Program-made: the position numbers and the translations under genes
From: an uncultured Pseudomonas sp.
GTDB lineage: Bacteria; Pseudomonadota; Gammaproteobacteria; Pseudomonadales; Pseudomonadaceae
Length of the DNA stretch: 6,924 nucleotides
Direction of reading: 5' to 3'
Assembly (NCBI GenBank): GCA_946886875.1
Contig: CAMPJN010000199.1
Coordinates: 1-6,924, forward strand
Shown: one piece after another, positions 1 through 4,711 of the stretch
How the letters are laid out: the number at the start of each line of letters is the position of its first letter
How positions within the stretch are numbered: the first letter of the stretch is position 1
Notes under the pieces: model-generated
The model's input: only the letters and a program-made list of their open reading frames with translations
Database searches by the model: none
Told to the model about the DNA's origin: nothing

Positions 1-891
1 GCCTTTCAGGTCATGCTGGAACAGCGCCATGCCGGCGCCCACCAGCAGCGTCACCAGACCGGTGATGCTGACCAGATAGAACCACCATTCCGAGCCCGCC
101 AGCGCGGGATACAAACGCGCCAGCAGAAAAACACCCGCCTTGACCATGGTCGCCGAGTGCAGATAGGCCGAAACCGGGGTCGGTGCCGCCATCGCATGGG
201 GCAACCAGAAGTGGAAGGGAAACTGCGCCGACTTGGTGAAAACGCCGAGCAACACCAGCGCCAGTGCCAATGGATACAGCGCATGGGCGCGAATCGCATG
301 GCCGGCCGCCAGCACCTGCGACAGCTCGAAGCTGCCGGCGATATGGCCGAGCAGCAGAATCCCGGCGAACAATGCCAAGCCACCGCCGCCGGTGACGGCC
401 AGGGCCATGCGCGCACCTTTCCGGGCGTCCGAGCGGGCGCCCCAAAAACCGATCAGCAGGAACGACGACAGGCTGGTCAGCTCCCAGAACATCAGCATCA
501 GCAGCAGGTTTTCCGAGAGCACCACGCCGAGCATGGAACCCATGAACAACAGCAAGAAGGCGAAGAAGCGCCCCATAGGCTCTTTTTTCGACAGGTAATA
601 GCGGGCGTAGAGAATCACCAGCAGGCCGATGCCGAGAATCAACAGGGCAAATAGAAAACCCAAGCCATCGAGACGCAAACTGAGGTTGAGTCCCAGCGCG
701 GGCAGCCACGCCAGCTTGACCTTGATCAGTTCACCGGCGAACACCGCCGACTGTTGCGATAGCAGCAGCACCAAGGCAGCAGCCGGAGCCAGGCCGGTGG
801 CCACGGCACAGGCCGAACGCCCTAAACGTTCTGCCAACAACGGCAGCAACGCACCGAAAAACGGCAAGGCGATAATTAACGCAAGCGTCAT
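1..891 (-). CDS. phaA: Monovalent cation/H+ antiporter subunit A (PhaA/MrpA/ShaA), N-terminal part, cut by window edge
   Basis: Large subunit of the multisubunit Na+(K+)/H+ antiporter (Mrp/Pha/Sha) of the inner membrane, related to the proton-pumping subunit NuoL of complex I. It helps expel cations and keep internal pH at alkaline or salty conditions. The window holds 297 codons in one open frame from ATG at 891 to base 1; the family's full length is about 900-1000 residues in the fused A-B type found in Pseudomonas. The translation is strongly hydrophobic with about eight or nine membrane segments. Family landmarks are visible: the FWELTS motif with Glu137, the [16 protein letters not shown] block with Lys220, and HSATMVKAG with Lys251. 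These are the Glu and Lys residues of the proton path in this superfamily. An AAGGGG ribosome site (900-905) lies 8 nt before the ATG. It is preceded by its own leader and a candidate promoter, and the upstream gene ends in a terminator, so it should be the first gene of the pha operon. The family call is secure; cation specificity cannot be read. Confidence 0.93.
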   Translation of the reverse strand, partial: MTLALIIALPFFGALLPLLAERLGRSACAVATGLAPAAALVLLLSQQSAVFAGELIKVKLAWLPALGLNLSLRLDGLGFLFALLILGIGLLVILYARYYLSKKEPMGRFFAFLLLFMGSMLGVVLSENLLLMLMFWELTSLSSFLLIGFWGARSDARKGARMALAVTGGGGLALFAGILLLGHIAGSFELSQVLAAGHAIRAHALYPLALALVLLGVFTKSAQFPFHFWLPHAMAAPTPVSAYLHSATMVKAGVFLLARLYPALAGSEWWFYLVSITGLVTLLVGAGMALFQHDLKG

Positions 892-913
892 ATGTGAAAC
901 CCCTTATGCGAAC

Positions 914-937
914 CCGCCGGCCAGTAATGGCCGGCGG
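914..937 (-). promoter_or_regulatory. Perfect GC-rich hairpin in the phaA leader
   Basis: CCGCCGGCCA (914-923) and TGGCCGGCGG (928-937) are a perfect 10-bp inverted repeat with a 4-nt loop. In the phaA mRNA the stem would end 8 nt before the AAGGGG ribosome site. No T-run follows on either strand, so it is not a normal intrinsic terminator. It could stabilise the 5' end of the message, modulate translation, or be a palindromic protein site on DNA. The repeat is directly visible; any function is inferred. Confidence 0.5.
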
Positions 938-1031
938 TGAGCGTCCCAGCTGGTGCCTCAGCTGTTGTTTTTACTGCGGATCTGCGTCCGCTGGATTATC
1001 TAAGCCTCTGTCAGCACAGAATAATTGCGCG

Positions 1032-1060
1032 ATTATCCATATCTATTGGGGCGCCGTCAT
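1032..1060 (-). promoter_or_regulatory. Candidate sigma70-type promoter for the pha operon
   Basis: On the minus strand, ATGACG (1055-1060, 4 of 6 to TTGACA) is followed after 17 bases by GATAAT (1032-1037, 5 of 6 to TATAAT). Transcription would begin near 1025 and give a leader of about 130 nt before phaA. A second GATAAT at 995-1000 has no usable -35 partner at the normal distance. The position, between the upstream terminator and phaA, is right, but matches of this quality can occur by chance in AT-rich DNA. Confidence 0.38.
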
Positions 1061-1137
1061 GGTTAGAAGCATTAGGAAACACGCCATGCGGCCATGCACA
1101 GCCAGCCAACAGGCCCTGGCCCACCGAATCGTTTGCA

Positions 1138-1172
1138 AGAAAAAGCCGGATCGGCAAACGCCGATCCGGCTT
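1138..1172 (-). terminator. Rho-independent terminator of the glycine-zipper lipoprotein gene
   Basis: A perfect 13-bp inverted repeat, AAGCCGGATCGGC (1143-1155) and GCCGATCCGGCTT (1160-1172), has an AAAC loop. On the minus strand the stem is followed by a T-rich run (TTTTT then CTTG, from 1144 downward), whereas on the plus strand only two T are present. It therefore ends minus-strand transcription about 70 nt after the stop codon at 1244 and separates this gene from the pha operon. Confidence 0.88.
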
Positions 1173-1243
1173 CGATAGTGCTTAGTGTGCGTGGCCCTGG
1201 GAGCGTTCCGCATGCCCGGAACCTGGGCGAGATTGACGAGCTG

Positions 1244-1708
1244 TTAGTGGGTCACACGGCTGGTGCCGTTAACGGTCATGATGCGCACCCGTTCGCCCAC
1301 CCGGAAAATCTGGTTTTCTTCCACTTGCTGGACATAGGCGCGCAGGCTGCCGTCGTCCTCGCGCACGGTGATTTCCACGCCCTGGGTGCGAGTCAGACCT
1401 TCTTCGGTCATGGCGCCCAGCAGGCCACCGGCCACCGCACCTATAACCGCGGCCACGGTGCTGCCGCGACCGCCGCCGACGCCACTGCCGGCGACACCGC
1501 CGATCACCGCGCCGGCTCCGGCGCCAATCGGCGTTTTGGTGCCTTCGATCTTCACCGGCCGCAAGGCCTCGATGGTGCCCAGGCGCACGGTCTGCACGGT
1601 GCGCGCTTCAGCACGCGAATAGGTGTCGCCGGTCAGGTTGGAGGCGCAACCGCCGAGCACCAGGGCCGCAGCGGTGAACGAAGCGATCAACAAGCTGGAT
1701 TTGCGCAT
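1244..1708 (-). CDS. SlyB-like glycine-zipper outer-membrane lipoprotein
   Basis: A 154-residue lipoprotein of the SlyB/17-kDa surface antigen group. The N-terminus (MRK, then a hydrophobic stretch) ends in lipobox LGGC with Cys21 as the lipidated residue; Ala at +2 agrees with transport to the outer membrane. Residues 61-99 form a glycine-zipper segment rich in GxxxG-like spacing (IGAGAGAVIGGVAG and AAVIGAVAGGLLGA), which packs as paired membrane helices. The C-terminal half (110-154) is a small beta-rich domain. The ATG at 1708 is chosen because GGAGG lies 7 nt upstream and the signal peptide then begins correctly; an in-frame ATG at 1738 would add ten unlikely residues and lies next to the predicted promoter. 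It is a single-gene unit with its own promoter and terminator. In enterobacteria SlyB is tied to envelope stress and PhoPQ; whether that applies here is unknown. I do not assign the symbol slyB because several glycine-zipper paralogues exist in pseudomonads. Confidence 0.88.
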   Translation of the reverse strand: MRKSSLLIASFTAAALVLGGCASNLTGDTYSRAEARTVQTVRLGTIEALRPVKIEGTKTPIGAGAGAVIGGVAGSGVGGGRGSTVAAVIGAVAGGLLGAMTEEGLTRTQGVEITVREDDGSLRAYVQQVEENQIFRVGERVRIMTVNGTSRVTH

Positions 1709-1715
1709 AAGAATT

Positions 1716-1720
1716 CCTCC
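1716..1720 (-). promoter_or_regulatory. Strong ribosome binding site that decides the lipoprotein start
   Basis: GGAGG on the minus strand is followed by AATTCTT (7 nt) and ATG at 1708. This selects the second of two in-frame ATG codons. Confidence 0.8.
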
Positions 1721-1736
1721 GGGGAGCCTTTTCGGC

Positions 1737-1766
1737 ATTAGACCGCGCCCTGCACGCGGCTGTCAT
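1737..1766 (-). promoter_or_regulatory. Candidate sigma70-type promoter of the glycine-zipper lipoprotein gene
   Basis: On the minus strand, ATGACA (1761-1766, 5 of 6 to TTGACA) and TCTAAT (1737-1742, 5 of 6 to TATAAT) are separated by 18 bases. Transcription would start near 1730, leaving a short leader of about 20 nt that holds the GGAGG site. This is the best promoter match in the window and also supports the start codon at 1708. The TTTGCGG repeats directly upstream are described separately. Confidence 0.55.
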
Positions 1767-1816
1767 CCGCAAATTACCGCAAAAGTTTGCGTTTCAAGCC
1801 GCAGACCTGCCGCAAA
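1767..1816 (-). repeat. TTTGCGG repeats and palindrome upstream of the lipoprotein promoter
   Basis: Three copies of TTTGCGG on the minus strand occur at 1810-1816, 1777-1783 and 1767-1773, with start-to-start distances of 33 and 10 bp, close to three turns and one turn of the helix. The middle copy is also half of a palindrome, CGCAAA-AG-TTTGCG (1778-1791). The last copy abuts the predicted -35 box. This arrangement resembles a regulator-binding region, with the palindrome centred about 54 bp upstream of the predicted transcription start. The repeats are seen; the binding role is inferred and no regulator is named. Confidence 0.45.
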
Positions 1817-1819
1817 GAC

Positions 1820-1839
1820 TACCGGGCACAATGCCGGTA
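1820..1839 (-). terminator. Possible terminator after pdxH (weak)
   Basis: On the minus strand TACCGGCA pairs with TGCCCGGTA, an 8-bp stem with one bulged C and a TTG loop, about 65 nt after the pdxH stop codon. Only a short T-stretch (GTCTTTG) follows. It sits where a terminator is expected, before the next gene's promoter, but it lacks a proper T-run and might be only an mRNA 3' stabilising hairpin. Confidence 0.35.
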
Positions 1840-1904
1840 TTTCATTCCAGCAGACCCGGGTTCACTCCACTCAGCGCATACAACACGCACTCCCCGGGGG
1901 AACC

Positions 1905-2555
1905 TCAGGGCGCCAGGCGCTCGCGCAACCAGCTACCGTCCGCCTGCAGACGGTAATTGAGACGATCATGCAGACGACTGGAGCGCCCCTGCCAGAACTC
2001 CATACGCTCGGGCCGCAGACGGTAGCCGCCCCAATGCGGTGGGCAATGCGGCGCCTGGTTGAGAAAACGTTGTTCGGTTTCCGCCAACAACCCTTCCAAC
2101 TCGGCGCGATCCGCGATCACCTGGCTCTGCGGCGACGCCCAGGCGCCCAGGCGGCTGCCCAGCGGGCGCACCTGAAAATAAGCATCGGATTCGGCGGCGG
2201 TAACCCGCTCGACCTGTCCTTCGATGCGCACCTGACGCTCCAGGCTCGGCCAGAAAAAGGTCATGGCGGCATAAGGGCTGGCCGTCATCTGCTGGCCCTT
2301 GGCGCTGTCATAGCTGCTGAAGAAGGTGAAACCGCTGTCATCCACACCCTTGAGCAGCAGCACCCGGCAATGCGGGCGCCCATCCGCATCTACGGTGGCC
2401 AACATCATGGCGTTCGGTTCGACTGGCAGTTGCTCGGTGCGCACGGCATCGGCGAACCATTGCTTGAACAGCGGCAAGGGTTCCAACGGCGCTTGCGCCT
2501 CGCTTAAACCATCGCGGGTGTAGTCACGGCGCATATCGGCCAAGGTTTGGGTCAC
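1905..2555 (-). CDS. pdxH: Pyridoxamine 5'-phosphate oxidase (EC 1.4.3.5)
   Basis: Cytosolic FMN enzyme that oxidises pyridoxamine 5'-phosphate or pyridoxine 5'-phosphate with O2 to pyridoxal 5'-phosphate, the last step of de novo vitamin B6 synthesis and of salvage. The 216 residues match the E. coli enzyme (218) in length and end in the same RLAP. Aligning from memory with a shift of three, substrate-contact residues are present: Lys69, Tyr126, Arg130, Ser134, and Arg194/His196 in RLHDR. FMN contacts are also present: Arg64, Lys86, Gln108 in LERQV, and Trp188 in EFWQG. The N-terminal RRDY motif is also kept. The start is GTG at 2555, supported by AGAAGGG (2563-2569) 7 nt upstream; the internal ATG at residue 8 would remove part of the conserved N-terminus. 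The OmpA-like gene lies 110 nt upstream without an evident terminator, so read-through is possible. Nothing suggests loss of function. Confidence 0.97.
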   Translation of the reverse strand: MTQTLADMRRDYTRDGLSEAQAPLEPLPLFKQWFADAVRTEQLPVEPNAMMLATVDADGRPHCRVLLLKGVDDSGFTFFSSYDSAKGQQMTASPYAAMTFFWPSLERQVRIEGQVERVTAAESDAYFQVRPLGSRLGAWASPQSQVIADRAELEGLLAETEQRFLNQAPHCPPHWGGYRLRPERMEFWQGRSSRLHDRLNYRLQADGSWLRERLAP

Positions 2556-2562
2556 GGCTAAG

Positions 2563-2569
2563 CCCTTCT
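2563..2569 (-). promoter_or_regulatory. Ribosome binding site supporting the GTG start of pdxH
   Basis: AGAAGGG on the minus strand lies 7 nt before GTG at 2555, with no ATG at a suitable distance. This fixes a non-ATG start. Confidence 0.7.
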
Positions 2570-2665
2570 AGATCCTGATGAAATTGTCCGCACTCGATCG
2601 GCTGCGCTAAGACAACTTTCATGCACCATCGAGAACGCCTATGGCCTAGCTTACCCAGGCAGGAT

Positions 2666-3319
2666 CTACTTGGCTTGATCTGCGACAACAACTTGTTTGA
2701 CTGCCGCCAACTTGGTGGCCGGGGCCGGCTGGCTGTACTTGGACACCAACGCTTTCATGGTGTCTTGCGAGGTCAGCAGGATTTCCACCCGGCGATTCAG
2801 CGCCCGCCCTTCGGCGCTGTCGTTGGCCGCACGCGGCATGTCCGAGCCGAGGCCTTTGACTACCAGTCGATTCTGCTTCAGGCCGCTCAAACGAAAAATC
2901 GAGGTAAAGGCCCGCGCCCGCTGATAGCTGAGGTCGCGATTGCTTTCTACCGCGCCAGTGCTGTCGGCATGCCCGAGCACCACGGCGGCGATGCTGGGGT
3001 CAGCTTCCAGCAGTTTGGCGATACGCGTGATCGGCCCCAGGGTCACCGGCAACAGCATGTGCGGGCGATCGGGGTTGAACGAGCCCTGCACGGGGGCGGT
3101 CACCACCAGCAGATTCTCCCGACGCTCCAGCTCGAAGTGGCTGCCCTTGAGCGCTTCAGTCAGCTGCGGCTGGAAATCGTCCAACCAGGCCTTGGTCACT
3201 GCCGGTGGCGGCATGGCGACGACGGCGGCAGATTTCTTGGTTGTTTCAGAGCCAGCACAACCGGCGAGCATCAGACAGGCAACGAAGGAGATCGATTTCA
3301 ATTTATTGTTGGCTAGCAT
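2666..3319 (-). CDS. OmpA-family lipoprotein with C-terminal peptidoglycan-binding domain
   Basis: A 217-residue exported protein. It begins with a lipoprotein signal peptide (two Lys, then a hydrophobic run) ending in LAGC with Cys21 as lipidation site. Residues 22-50 are a linker rich in Ala, Lys and Pro. Residues about 85-182 form an OmpA/MotB-type domain that binds the diaminopimelate of peptidoglycan: Asp119 in GHADSTG and Arg134 in LSYQRARAF are spaced as in E. coli OmpA, and the NRRVEI signature is at 175-180. The tail (183-217) is Ala/Lys/Val rich and of unknown role. The protein should tether the outer membrane to the cell wall. It has no OmpA beta barrel. The ATG at 3319 is chosen because the signal peptide then starts normally; the frame opens earlier with a TTG at 3346 that has no ribosome site. 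The ribosome site of the chosen start (GGATGGAC) is weak. It resembles Pal and other small OmpA-like lipoproteins, but the Tol genes are absent here. Confidence 0.9.
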   Translation of the reverse strand: MLANNKLKSISFVACLMLAGCAGSETTKKSAAVVAMPPPAVTKAWLDDFQPQLTEALKGSHFELERRENLLVVTAPVQGSFNPDRPHMLLPVTLGPITRIAKLLEADPSIAAVVLGHADSTGAVESNRDLSYQRARAFTSIFRLSGLKQNRLVVKGLGSDMPRAANDSAEGRALNRRVEILLTSQDTMKALVSKYSQPAPATKLAAVKQVVVADQAK

Positions 3320-3342
3320 CTGTCCATCCACACGCGGAGCAA

Positions 3343-3368
3343 TCAAAAGAAAACCAGCCGGCAGGCTG
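3343..3368 (-). terminator. Possible weak terminator downstream of the esterase gene
   Basis: On the minus strand CAGCC-TGCC-GGCTG (3355-3368) forms a 5-bp stem with a 4-nt loop, followed by GGTTTTCTTTT. The T-rich tail is good but the stem is short. It lies about 105 nt after the esterase stop codon and 24 nt before the start codon of the OmpA-like gene, so it could also act within that gene's leader. Low certainty. Confidence 0.3.
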
Positions 3369-3386
3369 CATAAATAGCTCTACAAG

Positions 3387-3441
3387 CCGTTGCAACATCA
3401 CCACGGCAGATCCAATGCCTGACGCAGCTGTTGTGCAACGG
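3387..3441. repeat. Inverted repeat CCGTTGCA / TGCAACGG between the esterase and OmpA-like genes
   Basis: Perfect 8-bp arms at 3387-3394 and 3434-3441 are separated by 39 bases. The right arm is also part of a small odd palindrome, GCAAC-G-GTTGC. The pair lies upstream of the OmpA-like lipoprotein gene, where its promoter should be, although I could not pick out a good promoter. It could be a pair of operator half sites, or chance. Confidence 0.25.
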
Positions 3442-3473
3442 TTGCTGAAACGAGGTCAGTGTAGCCGTGCTTG

Positions 3474-4619
3474 CTACAAACAAGCTGCTAACACTCGCGC
3501 AAGTTTTTGCGCACGGGGGTCCATTAAGACGAACGGTCCTAAATTATTGGTGACAAAACCGAAAGCCAGCTCTCTTTCCGGGTCGGCGAAGCCGACGGAA
3601 CCGCCCGCACCCGGGTGACCGAAGGCAAATCGCCCCATGCCATAGGTCGCATTGGCGACATCGGGCTGGTCGAGCATACAGCCCAGGCCGAAACGGGTGG
3701 AGGTCAGCAGGGTTTTATCCTCACCGCGGGCGTGTTCGCGAGTCAGCTCGTCGAGCAGCTCGCTTTCCAGCAAGCGGCCATCGAGCAAACCGCTGTAGAA
3801 CCCGGCAAGGCTGCGCGCATTGCCGTGACCATTGGCGGCGGGCTGCTGCATGCGCCGCCACTCCGGCTTGTTGGTACTGGTCATGATCGACGGCGGATTG
3901 GTGAAAGCCCGGGTGCTCATCGCCGCCGGCTCGGTCATCATCAGCTTGAGCAAACGCTGGGCAGCGGCATCGCCGAGGTTGCCCTTGCCGCGGCTGATGG
4001 TCGCTACGCGATCGAACTGGCTGTCGGCCAGCCCTACGTGGAAATCCAGGCCCAAGGGTTTGGCGGTGCGCGCCACTATGCTTTCGCCCGGCCCACGCCC
4101 CTCTACCCGGCGCAACACTTCGCCAACCAGCCAGCCGAAAGTGATGGGCGCATAACCATGGCCCTCGCCCAACCGCCACCAGGGTTGCTCGGCGGCCAAA
4201 GCGGTAGTCATCGCCTGCCAGTCATACAAGGCTTCGGCGGGCAGCATCTGATGCAATGCCGGCAAACCGGCCTGGTGGCTGAGCAGATGGCGCAGGGTGA
4301 TTTTTTCCTTGCCGGCCGCGGCGAACTCTGGCCAATAGCGGGCCACGGGCGCGTCCAGTTCGAGCTTGCCCTCGCCGACCAGCTGCAACACGGTGACCGC
4401 GGTAAAGGTCTTGGTGCAGGAAAACAAGTTGAGGATGGTGTCGCTGTGCCAGGCCTGCTGGCCATCCTTGTCGGCGCTACCGGCCCAGAGATCCAATACG
4501 GTTTCACCGCCGATCTGCACGCACAACGCCATGCCGCGCTCTTGCGAATCGTCGAACAGGCTGGCGAAGGCCTCTTTCAGCGCCTCGAACTTAAGGTCGT
4601 AATAACCCTGTATCTGCAC
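3474..4619 (-). CDS. Serine hydrolase of the beta-lactamase fold, class VIII esterase type (EstB-like)
   Basis: A 381-residue protein of the PF00144 beta-lactamase family, most like class VIII carboxylesterases, which cleave short-chain esters. The catalytic SxxK motif is Ser67-Cys-Thr-Lys70, with Ser67 as nucleophile and Lys70 as general base. Tyr156 in GYAP is the second-motif tyrosine (YxN in true class C lactamases). The third motif is the HPGAGG stretch at 335-340, replacing KTG, as in class VIII esterases. No signal peptide is visible, so it should be cytosolic, unlike true AmpC, which argues against a resistance role. The start is GTG at 4619, with GAGGAG (4627-4632) 7 nt upstream. The GH50-like gene ends 92 nt upstream without a recognisable terminator, so co-transcription is possible. 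The natural substrate is unknown. I recall a probable esterase in the corresponding place in P. aeruginosa, beside the OmpA-like gene and pdxH. Confidence 0.9.
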   Translation of the reverse strand: MQIQGYYDLKFEALKEAFASLFDDSQERGMALCVQIGGETVLDLWAGSADKDGQQAWHSDTILNLFSCTKTFTAVTVLQLVGEGKLELDAPVARYWPEFAAAGKEKITLRHLLSHQAGLPALHQMLPAEALYDWQAMTTALAAEQPWWRLGEGHGYAPITFGWLVGEVLRRVEGRGPGESIVARTAKPLGLDFHVGLADSQFDRVATISRGKGNLGDAAAQRLLKLMMTEPAAMSTRAFTNPPSIMTSTNKPEWRRMQQPAANGHGNARSLAGFYSGLLDGRLLESELLDELTREHARGEDKTLLTSTRFGLGCMLDQPDVANATYGMGRFAFGHPGAGGSVGFADPERELAFGFVTNNLGPFVLMDPRAQKLARVLAACL

Positions 4620-4626
4620 CGCTTTG

Positions 4627-4632
4627 CTCCTC
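4627..4632 (-). promoter_or_regulatory. Strong ribosome binding site supporting the GTG start of the esterase
   Basis: GAGGAG on the minus strand is 7 nt before GTG at 4619 and is one of the best ribosome sites in the window. It fixes a non-ATG start and suggests good translation even if transcription comes from the gene upstream. Confidence 0.78.
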
Positions 4633-4711
4633 TTGTACTCGTGCGCGGATCGTTGCCGCTCTGGGCGCTGCTGTAAACCCGCCTCAAGATGGGCAAGCGT
4701 TCGGCATTGCC

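Larger units (their letters stand above)
892..1243. other. Intergenic region between the glycine-zipper lipoprotein gene and phaA
   Basis: These 352 bases have no convincing gene; the short plus-strand frames here have no ribosome site and no recognisable protein. Reading along the minus strand, the stretch first carries the terminator of the lipoprotein gene (1138-1172), then a candidate promoter (1032-1060), then a leader of about 130 nt with a perfect GC hairpin (914-937) and the phaA ribosome site (900-905). A smaller inverted repeat, GTTCCG/CGGAAC (1205-1210 and 1217-1222), lies between the lipoprotein stop codon and the terminator; it has no T-run and no clear role. The part around 990-1045 is AT-rich compared with the genes, as expected for a promoter. 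Confidence 0.7.

Noticed and set aside
11..709. Minus-strand open frame of 232 codons in another frame from phaA
   Set aside because: It is rich in Arg and Gly and has no known motif, while the overlapping frame encodes unmistakable MrpA/PhaA sequence from the ATG at 891 to the window edge.
947..974. CAGCTG-gtgcct-CAGCTG followed by a T-run, terminator-like on the plus strand
   Set aside because: No plus-strand gene lies upstream for it to end, and the 6-bp stem is built from a common palindromic hexamer; probably chance.
1623..2507. Plus-strand open frame of 294 codons
   Set aside because: It runs opposite pdxH and across the intergenic promoter region; pdxH is certain and the antisense product shows no family features.
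3474..4619. Possible beta-lactamase (AmpC-like) resistance gene
   Set aside because: It has no signal peptide, the second motif is YAP instead of YxN, and the third motif is HPG-type instead of KTG. This fits class VIII esterases and not a periplasmic lactamase.
3615..4676. Plus-strand open frame of 353 codons
   Set aside because: It is antisense to the esterase, whose catalytic motifs are clear. Its translation has no recognisable domain and it comes from GC-rich codon third positions on the other strand.
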